Positions 41,222 to 50,045 of a DNA stretch of 64,000 nt are shown piece after piece. The translations under genes were made by a program, and so were the position numbers. Under the pieces are notes generated by a model, which saw nothing but the letters and a program-made list of their open reading frames with translations, was not told the origin of the DNA and did not search any database. This DNA comes from an uncultured Latescibacterota bacterium (GTDB taxonomy: Bacteria; Latescibacterota; UBA2968). Position 1 is the first letter of the stretch; each line of letters starts with the position of its first letter. The stretch is taken from positions 5,092,522-5,156,521 of the forward strand of contig OX638329.1 in the NCBI GenBank assembly GCA_951812755.1, read 5' to 3'.

Positions 41222-42928
41222 ATGTCGAGATGTATTCGCAGTATCGTCGCGATCTCACTCGCCGCAGGCGTGATGTTGAGCTGTGGTGGCGAGCGCGTGA
41301 CCCAGTCGCAGGTAGCAGATGAGCAGGTCGGACAGCCATTGAGTAAATTGGCTGCAGACCACCATATATCATCTGCTATGGTAATGGCTACTTTGCGACA
41401 GGATGACGCGCCCGTAAGCAATGCCACAGTCGAATTTTCGCGTTCTATTGCGGGTCAGACCCCGGATTACGCATGGTCCGGGACCACAGACGGCAATGGT
41501 CGGGCGCGAGTGGAGATTATGTCACACAATGTGACGGGTTATTACCAGGCACGCGCCATGAAGGACGGGAACACAATCGGTTCCTGGTCGAGCATACCAA
41601 TTAACGGAGGCTATGAAGTGATGCTCGACTTGCCCGTTGAAGGAAAAGCGCAGGTGATGGGTTCCGCTCCAATAAGGCCAGAGGAGCCACCAACCCAATT
41701 TACAGTGCGTATTGAGAATATTTCACCCACTTTTCCTCTTATAGCGAGCGGAGCCTTTGCCGTACCATTGGGCGCAGATGGACCTGGCCCACTCCCGCCG
41801 GGTCAGTCTTATGGATTCTCGTTTGAAGCGCCGCCGGGAACCAAATTATCCTTTGCCACGATGTTTGTGCAGTCCAACGATTTGTTCTATGCCCCCGATG
41901 AAGCTGGCATCGCGCTCTGGGATGATGCGGGCAATCGCATCTCGGGCGATGTGACAGATCAGATAATGTTGTGGGATTCGGGCACAGAAGTAAATCAACC
42001 CATCGGCACAGGTGCAGATCAGGCACCGCGTCAAAGCGGTGCGAACACGGGCGCGGCTGATGAGGACAACACCGTCCGCATCATCATGGGCGACGACATT
42101 CCCGCGGTTGACAGCGTTATCCGCGTAACAATCACGCCGTCAGAAGATTCCGCCACTGGTTTTGGCGTGCAGATTGAGAATGTGTGGAGCGGAGAGCAGC
42201 CGCAACTACTGGCGCCAGGTGTATTTGTTATCCATACGGAGTCTGCACCGCTATTCACATCGGGTTCATCCGATACGGGCATGGGCCTTGAAGCACTCGC
42301 CGAAGATGGAAACCCGGGGAGCCTCGCAGAGGCACTGAGCATACACACAGGCGTAACCGGAATACTGGCACCGGGCGTGTTTGTCGTACATCAGACGGCT
42401 GGCGTATTGTTCACATCGGGTTCGCCTGATACGGGCATGGGCCTCGAAGCTCTCGCCGAAGATGGAAATCCGGGGGGCCTCGCGGAGATGTTGAGCATAC
42501 ACACAGGTATGATAGGGATACTATCGTCGGGCGCATTTGCCGTGCCCGAAGGTGCAGATGGTCCCGGACCTGTACCCCCTGGCGGCGCGTATGTCTTTAG
42601 CTTCAGCGCATCAGCAGGCGACCACCTGTCCTTTGCTACAATGTTTGTCCACTCCAATGACCTGTTCTTTGCCCCCGACGAGGAAGGTATAGCGCTCTTT
42701 GGAGCGGACGGATCAGCAATGATGGGCGATATTACGTCAATGGTCCAGTTGTGGTATGCCGGTACAGAGGTCAACCAACCCCTCGGTGTTGGTCTCGACC
42801 AGGCACCGCGACAATCTGGCCCCAACACGGGCGCGCCAGACCCGGACAATACCGTGCGCCTTGCCACAGGCGACCACATCCCCGCGGTTGGCAGCATAAT
42901 CCGCGTGACGATCACGCCGGGCAATTAA
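41222..42928 (+). CDS. Spondin-domain lipoprotein
   Basis: The product has 568 residues. A signal sequence with Cys21 (GVMLSCGGE) suggests a lipoprotein, although the lipobox is imperfect. Residues about 45-145 form a carboxypeptidase-regulatory-like domain (LRQDDAPVSNATVEFS). Two spondin-N domains follow (about 155-325 and 425-568), each with SFATMFVxSNDLFxAPDE, GTEVNQPxGxGxDQAPRQSGxNTGA and DNTVR. Between them lie two close repeats with LFTSGSxDTGMGLEALAEDGNPG, apparently torn parts of spondin domains. Spondin-N binds calcium and ligands at cell surfaces. The ATG has AAGGAGGG before it. Confidence 0.75.
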   Translation: MSRCIRSIVAISLAAGVMLSCGGERVTQSQVADEQVGQPLSKLAADHHISSAMVMATLRQDDAPVSNATVEFSRSIAGQTPDYAWSGTTDGNGRARVEIMSHNVTGYYQARAMKDGNTIGSWSSIPINGGYEVMLDLPVEGKAQVMGSAPIRPEEPPTQFTVRIENISPTFPLIASGAFAVPLGADGPGPLPPGQSYGFSFEAPPGTKLSFATMFVQSNDLFYAPDEAGIALWDDAGNRISGDVTDQIMLWDSGTEVNQPIGTGADQAPRQSGANTGAADEDNTVRIIMGDDIPAVDSVIRVTITPSEDSATGFGVQIENVWSGEQPQLLAPGVFVIHTESAPLFTSGSSDTGMGLEALAEDGNPGSLAEALSIHTGVTGILAPGVFVVHQTAGVLFTSGSPDTGMGLEALAEDGNPGGLAEMLSIHTGMIGILSSGAFAVPEGADGPGPVPPGGAYVFSFSASAGDHLSFATMFVHSNDLFFAPDEEGIALFGADGSAMMGDITSMVQLWYAGTEVNQPLGVGLDQAPRQSGPNTGAPDPDNTVRLATGDHIPAVGSIIRVTITPGN

Positions 42929-42955
42929 CCCGGATCATGCAGCAAACATATCACA

Positions 42956-42982
42956 GGGCGAGTCTTCGGGCTCGCCCTTTTT
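42956..42982 (+). terminator. Intrinsic terminator after the spondin gene
   Basis: GGGCGAG (42956-42962) and CTCGCCC (42971-42977) enclose an 8-base loop and are followed by TTTTT. It separates this gene from the convergent dioxygenase gene. Confidence 0.8.
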
Positions 42983-42989
42983 GCGTGTA

Positions 42990-43751
42990 TCAAATGTGCA
43001 TACGCAACATAGGACGGCTGAATGAGACGGGCATGTACTCCCCGGTATTCTGGCGTTTTGTACCCGGGATCATAAAGTGGATGGCAAAGGCGCGACGCTG
43101 GCGGTCCGTGTGATTGGGCGGTGTGTGATGCAGGGTTTGGCAATGGTGAAACATAACACCACCGGCGGGCAATTCGACAATTTTGGCTTTGGATATCTCC
43201 ACCTGATCTTCAATATCAAATAGCGCATCGGTTTGAGATGAACGCTCATGGGTGAATGGACGAAGATGAGAGCCGGGAATGACGTGCATAGCCCCGTTTT
43301 CGGCATCGGCATCGTCCAGAGTGAGCCAGCATGAGACGAGATTCGCCGGCATACATTGCCAGTACCCATTGTCTTGATGCCAAAAAACCGCATCCCCGTT
43401 ATGTGCAGGCTTGAAGAGCGCCTGATCGTGGAAGAGTTGAATATTTGGACCGATGAGTGACTCGGCAATATCGAGTATGGGATCATAGTAGATAAGTTCC
43501 CGATAGTGCAGATTGCGCTCACACATTTGCATAATTTGCAGCATCTGTGTGGGGGCGTCGTTCTTTGCACTGAGGTCATCGGTATTGCTAATGGCGAGAT
43601 TGCGAAAGCGGTTATTCTTCCGCGCGGCTGCAAATTCGCGGTCGTATTCCCAGCGCAATATCTCGATATGTTCATCCCCGAGAAGTTTGCCAATCGAGAT
43701 ATAGCCATTCTGAAAAAAAAATTCGATTTGCTCCGGAGTTAATGCAGACAT
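42990..43751 (-). CDS. Phytanoyl-CoA dioxygenase family protein
   Basis: The product has 253 residues and is an Fe(II)/2-oxoglutarate oxygenase. The metal motif is in DAVFWHQDNGYWQ (His125, Asp127) and the distal His in GGVMFHHCQTLHHTPPNHTDRQRRAFAIHFM. The central PANLVSCWLTLDDADAENGAMHVIPGSHL is characteristic. Substrates in this family range from lipids to small secondary metabolites. It is followed by a PLP enzyme upstream on the same strand and may be in one operon with it. Two divergent family members lie at 47779 and 51578. Confidence 0.88.
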   Translation of the reverse strand: MSALTPEQIEFFFQNGYISIGKLLGDEHIEILRWEYDREFAAARKNNRFRNLAISNTDDLSAKNDAPTQMLQIMQMCERNLHYRELIYYDPILDIAESLIGPNIQLFHDQALFKPAHNGDAVFWHQDNGYWQCMPANLVSCWLTLDDADAENGAMHVIPGSHLRPFTHERSSQTDALFDIEDQVEISKAKIVELPAGGVMFHHCQTLHHTPPNHTDRQRRAFAIHFMIPGTKRQNTGEYMPVSFSRPMLRMHI

Positions 43752-43766
43752 TGTGTGCTCCTGTGA

Positions 43767-44789
43767 TTAACTCAACAACTCCTCTGTATATGCAAATAAC
43801 GCAGGCGTCCCTCCCGTATGCACCATCACCACCGTTTCATCTTTGCCAATCTCGCCGCGGTTCACCATGTCGATCAACCCTGCCAGTGTCTTGCCCGTAT
43901 AAATTGGCTCCAGCAAAATCCCCTCTGTTCGCGCCAACAGCCTTATCGCGTCATTGCCCTCGGGTGAACAATACCCATATCCCTGCTCGCCGACATACCG
44001 ATCCACATTTTCAATCATAGATTCATCAAATGCGACATCTACATCCAAAATCTCCGCCATTTTTCTCAATACACCCAAAAATGCGTCTTTGATATCATAA
44101 GACCACAAAATCGGCCTCACGCCCACAATCCGCACATCCAGACCCAGAACAGTCTTCCCAAAAATCAAACCCGGCTGTGTACAACTGCCCGAACACACAA
44201 CAACAGTTGTAGGCGTTTCGCCTATTGCATCGAACTGATCCATCATCTCTGCCATACACAGCGCGTAGCCCATTGCGCCAAACGGGCGATTGGCCGCTTG
44301 CATCGCCACAAAAGGCTTTCGCCCTTCGCGCTCAAATTTTTCTACCAGTGCCTGCTTGGCATCGTCCAATAACTCCTGCGTTTCAACATCAATCAGTTCA
44401 AAGTGTGCACCCAATAAATTATCCAACAGCAAATTGCCCTGCGTACTTTCGCTCTTGTGATCCTTCACCAGAACCAGCGCACAATCCACCCCTATCTTTG
44501 CCGCTGCCGCCGCCAACTGCCGACTGTGATTGGACTGAGACCCCGCCCCACCGATAAGCACATCCGCACCGCGAACCAGACCCTGTGCGATCGTAAACTC
44601 CAACTGTCGCGTCTTATTGCCGCCAAATGCCAGACCCGTACAATCATCGCGCTTAATATAAATCTTTGGCCCCCCAACCGCTTCAGTCAACCGCTCGCAA
44701 AACTCGAGCGGCGTGGGCAAATGCCCCAGCGACACACGCGGCACCTCGCTAATGCGTGCTCTCAGTTCGTCACGAGAAATAACAGCCAT
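43767..44789 (-). CDS. PLP-dependent D-cysteine desulfhydrase/ACC deaminase-like enzyme
   Basis: The product has 340 residues. The sequence has LGHLPTPLEFCERL, IYIKRDDCTGLAFGGNKTRQLEF (PLP Lys), GGAGSQSNHSRQLAAAAAKIGVDCALVL and MVHTGGTPALFAY, typical of the ACC deaminase/D-cysteine desulfhydrase family. It may release sulfide and ammonia from D-cysteine or act on another small amino acid. It is the first gene of the minus-strand pair with the dioxygenase. Its place in a sulfur-related region is suggestive only. Confidence 0.85.
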   Translation of the reverse strand: MAVISRDELRARISEVPRVSLGHLPTPLEFCERLTEAVGGPKIYIKRDDCTGLAFGGNKTRQLEFTIAQGLVRGADVLIGGAGSQSNHSRQLAAAAAKIGVDCALVLVKDHKSESTQGNLLLDNLLGAHFELIDVETQELLDDAKQALVEKFEREGRKPFVAMQAANRPFGAMGYALCMAEMMDQFDAIGETPTTVVVCSGSCTQPGLIFGKTVLGLDVRIVGVRPILWSYDIKDAFLGVLRKMAEILDVDVAFDESMIENVDRYVGEQGYGYCSPEGNDAIRLLARTEGILLEPIYTGKTLAGLIDMVNRGEIGKDETVVMVHTGGTPALFAYTEELLS

Positions 44790-45158
44790 TGTCTAAACCT
44801 CCTCCGTCAGAATCAGGATATGCAGAGCCTGCACTGGAATGGTTCTATCCAGTGATGAAAGGATGAACAGGATAAAATCAAAGGCATCCACAGATAAACG
44901 CAGATGAAAAGGCAAAAAACACTGTCAGGATCGCGGATGACGCAGATTACGCAGATAAATGTAGATGAAAAGCAAGTGTAGGGGCAGGCCCCCTGTGCCT
45001 GCCCGTCTTATAATCCCAGGCGCATGGAAACGAATATACACGCATGAAGCAAGCGAAAATGCCATTGACATTTCACAAGATAGCGAATTATTTGTTAAGG
45101 GCAGTGCATACGGGGGTTACATCACAAAAAACCATCAATACAAAGCCAGGAGTACCCC
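44790..45158. other. Intergenic region between divergent genes, with repeats
   Basis: This 369-bp gap holds short scattered direct repeats (GCAGAT and GATGAAAAG), and a hairpin GGGGCAGGC (44981-44989) with GCCTGCCC (44997-45004). No gene is supported. It must hold the promoters of the two divergent transcripts, but none is clear. Confidence 0.5.
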
Positions 45159-46136
45159 ATGAAAATACTCATCACCGGCATCACAGGGCGCATCGGCGGT
45201 AACCTGGCGGCGCAGCTCGTTGAACAGGGGCATCGGGTTCGCGGGCTTGTCTGGCCCAAAGACCCGCGCGTAGAAAAATTTGAGGGCATCGACCTCGAAC
45301 TCATTGAAGGCAGCCTCACCGAATACGAAGACGTGGAAAAAGTCACCGACGGCATCGATGTAATCTATCACCTCGGCGCGGCTTTTCAGGGAGGCGGTCC
45401 ATTTAAGGACAACGACTACTTTGAAATCAACCTGCGCGGCACATTCCACATGCTCAAAGCCGCAACCCAACAGGATAACATCAAACAATTCATCTTTGCA
45501 AGCACAGACGCGCTCTACGCCAAATACCCACCCGAAGGAATGGACAAACCCATACGAGAAGACGCAATGCCCAGAGAACCGCGCGGATGGTACGCCCTAT
45601 CCAAATCCGTCGGAGAAGAAATGTGCTACGGATACTGGCGCGCCCATAATCTCCCCATCACCATCTTGCGCTTTTGCCTCGTCGTCGGCGCGGGCGAAAT
45701 CCTCGACTTCCGCCAATTTTACCTGAGCAAACTCAAAGGACTTCCCGAACTCAAAGCACTGTGGCGCGGCGAAGAACGCCTCCTCCTCCTCAAAGACATG
45801 AAAGGCCGCTCCTACAAAAAACACATCGCCGACGTGCGCGACATAGTACACGGCTGCATCTGTGCCTTAAACAAAACTCAAGCCGCCGGACACGCCATCC
45901 AACTTGGCGGACCGCGACCATTCACATGGGCCGAAGCCATCCCGTATCTGTCACAACGTCTGAACATCCCCTATCAGGAAGCCATTTTACACGGCGCGCC
46001 CACACATTACGAATACGACCTGACCAAAGCGCGCGACCTGATCGGCTTTAATCCGCAATACGACATCATCCGCATGATCGAAGACGCCATCGCCTATAGA
46101 GAGGGAAAAACCATCAACGTCTTGCCCACGGAGTAA
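45159..46136 (+). CDS. NAD-dependent epimerase/dehydratase
   Basis: The product has 325 residues and belongs to the extended short-chain dehydrogenases. The Rossmann motif is MKILITGITGRIGGNLAAQL (GXXGXXG), DVIYHLGAAFQGGG follows, and the catalytic pair is in PRGWYALSKSVGEE (Tyr-X3-Lys). It probably modifies a nucleotide sugar or sugar acid. It is followed after 120 bp by a sulfatase. AGGAGTACC lies before the ATG. Confidence 0.85.
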   Translation: MKILITGITGRIGGNLAAQLVEQGHRVRGLVWPKDPRVEKFEGIDLELIEGSLTEYEDVEKVTDGIDVIYHLGAAFQGGGPFKDNDYFEINLRGTFHMLKAATQQDNIKQFIFASTDALYAKYPPEGMDKPIREDAMPREPRGWYALSKSVGEEMCYGYWRAHNLPITILRFCLVVGAGEILDFRQFYLSKLKGLPELKALWRGEERLLLLKDMKGRSYKKHIADVRDIVHGCICALNKTQAAGHAIQLGGPRPFTWAEAIPYLSQRLNIPYQEAILHGAPTHYEYDLTKARDLIGFNPQYDIIRMIEDAIAYREGKTINVLPTE

Positions 46137-46256
46137 TGGAAATTAAGAATTAGGAATTAAGAATTAGGAATTATAAGCAACCACAGAAAAAACGTGAGTG
46201 AACGGTGTTTATCTGTGGTTCCAAAAGGTTTACAAATTCCAGCAAAGAGGCCGAAT

Positions 46257-47762
46257 ATGTCTCAACCCAACATACTCATGATCATCTCAGACCAGATGAC
46301 GCCCTTTCTCACGGGCGCTTATGGTCATCCCGTCGTCCAAACGCCTGCACTGAACGCGTTGGCAGAAAACGGCATTCGCTTTGATGCGGCCTATACGCCT
46401 TTCCCGCTCTGTTCACCTGCACGCGCCTGCTTCATGACGGGAAACAACGCCGCAAAAATTGGGGCTTATGACAACGGTGCTGAACTCCGCTCAGACATCC
46501 CCACTTTTGCCCACCATCTCACCCGCACCGGATATGACACCGTCCTATCTGGCAAAATGCACTTCATAGGCGCAGATCAACTCCACGGCTTCCGCCGCCG
46601 CCTCACCACAGACATCTACCCGGAAGATTTCCGGTGGGTCAAACCCGAATGGATACACATCAAAGAAACCAGAGGGGAAAATTACCAGGCCATCATGGAA
46701 CAACGAGGCAGATATAACGCAGCCAATTACGACGGCCACAAGCTCCAAATCGACACATGGCACGGACCCCTCAGCTACGACGAAGAAACGCACTTCCGAT
46801 CATTGGAATACCTCCACGCCGTCGGCACCCAGAAAAATCCCAAACCTTTCCTCTTGTGCGCCTCTTACCACCATCCCCACGAACCCTTTTGGCCGCCCCA
46901 ATCCTATTGGGATATGTACGAAAATGCAGACATCGAAATACCCACCTTGCCAGACAACCTGGACGACACATATTCCATGATGGACAAATGGCTCAACGCC
47001 TATCACGGCACGCGCAAACACGACCTGCGCGACCCGGACGCCCTCTACAAACTGCGCCGAGCCTATTACGGGCTCGTCACATACATGGACGACAAAGTGG
47101 GAGAACTCCTCGCATCACTAAAAGAAAATGGCCTGGACGACAACACCATCGTAATCTTCTTTTCAGATCACGGCGATATGCTCTGCGAAAAAGAAATGGT
47201 CCAAAAACGAACCTTCTACGACTGGTCCAGCCGCGTACCCTTCTTTATCCGCTTTCCAGACCATCACAAAGCCAGCAGCACAATCGACCAGCCCGTCTCG
47301 CTCATTGACCTGTTGCCCACCTTATGCGACATGGCGGGTACAGAAGACCACTACCCCTGCGATGGCACCAGCCTGATGCCCCTCATTGAAGGCGCGGAAA
47401 CAGAAGACCGAGAAATTTTTGTTGAAGCCCACGAAGCAGTCGGCGCCCCCTGCATCATGATTCGCAAAAACAATTACAAATACAACCACATCCACGGGCA
47501 CGAGCCGCAGCTTTTTGACCTCGACGCCGACCCGGGCGAATGGAATAATCTCAGCGGTCAGTTAAAGCATGCCGAAACCGAAACCTATCTTCGCACGCGT
47601 ATCCTCGACAGCTATGACCTCGACACCATAGCCGAAGCCAATTTAGACAGCTTGTACCGCAGGCAACTCATCCACGAGGCAATGCAAGCCAACGGCACAT
47701 CCTGGGCGTACAATCCCAGCTTTGACCCAACAAAAAACGCTCAGGCACAGTACCTCCCATAA
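46257..47762 (+). CDS. Sulfatase, choline-sulfatase-like
   Basis: The product has 501 residues from the ATG at 46257. The formylglycine motif is CSPAR (Cys52) in FPLCSPARACFMTG; PNILMIISDQ supplies the first metal Asp, and FSDHGDMLCE the later metal pair. HGFRRRLTTDIYPEDFRW and the C-terminal segment TSWAYNPSFDPTKNAQAQYLP match choline sulfatase BetC. There is no signal peptide. It would release sulfate from choline-O-sulfate or a similar small ester. It lies ahead of a dioxygenase gene (16 bp) and two further sulfatases. Confidence 0.85.
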   Translation: MSQPNILMIISDQMTPFLTGAYGHPVVQTPALNALAENGIRFDAAYTPFPLCSPARACFMTGNNAAKIGAYDNGAELRSDIPTFAHHLTRTGYDTVLSGKMHFIGADQLHGFRRRLTTDIYPEDFRWVKPEWIHIKETRGENYQAIMEQRGRYNAANYDGHKLQIDTWHGPLSYDEETHFRSLEYLHAVGTQKNPKPFLLCASYHHPHEPFWPPQSYWDMYENADIEIPTLPDNLDDTYSMMDKWLNAYHGTRKHDLRDPDALYKLRRAYYGLVTYMDDKVGELLASLKENGLDDNTIVIFFSDHGDMLCEKEMVQKRTFYDWSSRVPFFIRFPDHHKASSTIDQPVSLIDLLPTLCDMAGTEDHYPCDGTSLMPLIEGAETEDREIFVEAHEAVGAPCIMIRKNNYKYNHIHGHEPQLFDLDADPGEWNNLSGQLKHAETETYLRTRILDSYDLDTIAEANLDSLYRRQLIHEAMQANGTSWAYNPSFDPTKNAQAQYLP

Positions 47763-47778
47763 CGAACAGGAGCAACCA

Positions 47779-48693
47779 ATGTCCAACAACACACCATTCA
47801 TCGTAGATAAAAACCTCGGCGTCAACATGACCGTCGAACCGGAAGACCTCACGCAAACCAACGCCGATGGAGAAGCCGTCATCGCGCCGACACAAGAGGA
47901 AAAATACCTCTTTGACGCGCGCGGCTGGTTGCTTTTTCCGGGCATCCTGTCCGATGGCGACATACGCGACATGCGCGAATTTGCGCTACAGGTCAAACAC
48001 AACCCGCAATCGCTACCCGAACACGAACAATCCTACTTGGCCGGTCCCTTGCAAAAACTCGCCGACCACCCCATAGTTGTCGGCTTTATGAACGAATTTG
48101 TCGCACATCCCCATCTCGCCAGTCCCGATGGCTATGGCTTTCGCATGGAAGCATCGGGCATTCGATTCCGCTCGACGCGCACCGGCGAAGTCGGCGGATT
48201 TCGCCCGCACAATGGCAACGGCCTATTTCGCTTTGCAATCGACTCGCACCACTATCAATGCATTCCAGGCAAAGCCTATAGCGGCCTAACCCGCGTGGTC
48301 TGGGAACTCGCCCCCGTACAAAAAGGCAAAGGTGGAACTCTCGTGGTCAGCGGCAGCCACAAAGCAGCTTATGCCGCGCCAGAATCCATTCACGATCCCA
48401 ACTCCCCGATATGGGACACCTACGAATGCCCGGCTGGTTCCCTGCTCTTTTTCACCGAAGCCATCACCCACAGTGCCACGCCCTGGACGGATGAAACAAC
48501 CGACCGCGTTGCCATCTTCAACCTCTACAACACCATCGGCGCCAAATGGAGCAACTGGCATCCACACCCGGATCTGCTCGCATCCATGCCGCCCAAACGC
48601 CAGAGCCTATTCCGAGACGTGCGCTGCGCGGCCAATCGCATTGGCGGCAACGGACGCTATCACGGCGCAAATCTCAGTGAGATGAAAAAATAA
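47779..48693 (+). CDS. Phytanoyl-CoA dioxygenase-like protein
   Basis: The product has 304 residues with the double-stranded beta-helix of this family: DARGWLLFPGILSDGDIRDMREF, GGTLVVSGSHKAAYAAPESIHD and GSLLFFTEAITHSATPWTDETTDRVAIFNLYN. The usual HXD pair is not clear: the equivalent segment reads RPHNGNGLFRF. Thus the metal site may be altered, or the Asp replaced by Asn. It is flanked by sulfatases, with 16 bp to the choline-sulfatase-like gene upstream and 35 bp to the next, in an operon-like run. The GAACAGGAG site supports the ATG at 47779. Confidence 0.75.
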   Translation: MSNNTPFIVDKNLGVNMTVEPEDLTQTNADGEAVIAPTQEEKYLFDARGWLLFPGILSDGDIRDMREFALQVKHNPQSLPEHEQSYLAGPLQKLADHPIVVGFMNEFVAHPHLASPDGYGFRMEASGIRFRSTRTGEVGGFRPHNGNGLFRFAIDSHHYQCIPGKAYSGLTRVVWELAPVQKGKGGTLVVSGSHKAAYAAPESIHDPNSPIWDTYECPAGSLLFFTEAITHSATPWTDETTDRVAIFNLYNTIGAKWSNWHPHPDLLASMPPKRQSLFRDVRCAANRIGGNGRYHGANLSEMKK

Positions 48694-48728
48694 GCAGGTC
48701 ATTAAAACAAAAAATTTTGGAGACTTTT

Positions 48729-50045
48729 ATGCCAAACCTATCTAATCGTCCCAACATCCTCTTCTTTTTTCCCGACCAACTTCGCTTTGACTGGATGGGC
48801 AGCAACCCCGACATAGCGGTACGCACGCCCAACCTGGACCGCCTGGAAAAAAACGGAGTGACATTCTCCAAAACCGTCTGCCCCGCACCTGTATGCGCGC
48901 CCAGTCGCGCATGTGTTGCAGCCGGCACAGAATACGACAACTGTCCCGTCAAAGGAAACAGCGACGACTATCCCACAGACCGCGCCACTGTTTACAGCCT
49001 GCTCCGCGACAGCGGGTACCACACACTGGGATGTGGCAAATTTGACCTCAATAAAGGCACCTGCACATCCAACCTGCCAGCCTGGGGACTGGATGGCAAA
49101 CACCATTTGAAAGAATGGGGATTCTCGGACGGCATCAACAACGAAGGCAAAATAGACGGCGCCAACAGCGGACGAGAAAAACCGCAAGGACCCTATTTGC
49201 AATTCCTCGAAGAGCGCGGCCTGCGTCAGATGCACCTCAATGACTTTTCCAACCGCAAAGGCCAGCGCAGTACCTTTGCCACGCCACTACCCGATGACGC
49301 CTATTGCGACAACTGGATCGGGCAAAATGGCCTGGACCTCATCCAATCGGTCCCCGAGGGCAAACCCTGGTTCATACAGGTCAATTTCAACGGACCCCAC
49401 CTGCCCCTGGACATCACGGAAAGCATGGCAAAACTCTACGAAGGCGTCGATTTCCCGCAACCAAACCGCAACGATCAACTCACGCCCGATGAACACCTCG
49501 GAGCCAGACGAAACTACTCCGCCATGGTCGAAAACATCGACCGCTGTGTCGGTCTCTACCTGGACCTGCTCGAAAAACGGGGCGAGTTGGACAACACCCT
49601 CATCATCTTTTCCTCGGATCACGGTGAAATGCTCGGCGACCACAATTCCTGGGGCAAGGGCAAACCCCTGCACCCCTCGGCCAGCGTGCCCCTCGTCATA
49701 TCGGGTCCCAGCGTACAACAGGACATAACCCATGACCTGCCCACGACCAACCTGGACCTCACCGCCACCTTCCTCGACTACGCAGGCCTGGACATTCCCG
49801 ACGACATGGACAGCCGTTCCCTCCGCAATCTCCTCGAAGGCACGACCAGCACGCATCGAGACATCGTCCTATCCGGTCTTGGCAACTGGCGCATGGCTTA
49901 TGACGGCCGCTACAAATACATCGAAGGATTTGGCGACACACCCATGCTCTTTGATCTCGACACCGACCCACTCGAAAACAACAATATCATCGACAACCCC
50001 GGCGTCTCAGCGCATGTTGAGCGATTGAAAGCAGAGTTAATATAA
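48729..50045 (+). CDS. Sulfatase 2 of the cluster
   Basis: The product has 438 residues. The motif CAPSR (Cys56) occurs in CPAPVCAPSRACVAAGTEYD, with PNILFFFPDQ and IIFSSDHGEMLGDH for metal binding. No signal peptide precedes the first beta strand. The ATG at 48729 follows TTTTGGAG at seven bases. Its stop codon overlaps the next sulfatase start by one base (TAATG), so the two are coupled. Substrate unknown. Confidence 0.88.
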   Translation: MPNLSNRPNILFFFPDQLRFDWMGSNPDIAVRTPNLDRLEKNGVTFSKTVCPAPVCAPSRACVAAGTEYDNCPVKGNSDDYPTDRATVYSLLRDSGYHTLGCGKFDLNKGTCTSNLPAWGLDGKHHLKEWGFSDGINNEGKIDGANSGREKPQGPYLQFLEERGLRQMHLNDFSNRKGQRSTFATPLPDDAYCDNWIGQNGLDLIQSVPEGKPWFIQVNFNGPHLPLDITESMAKLYEGVDFPQPNRNDQLTPDEHLGARRNYSAMVENIDRCVGLYLDLLEKRGELDNTLIIFSSDHGEMLGDHNSWGKGKPLHPSASVPLVISGPSVQQDITHDLPTTNLDLTATFLDYAGLDIPDDMDSRSLRNLLEGTTSTHRDIVLSGLGNWRMAYDGRYKYIEGFGDTPMLFDLDTDPLENNNIIDNPGVSAHVERLKAELI

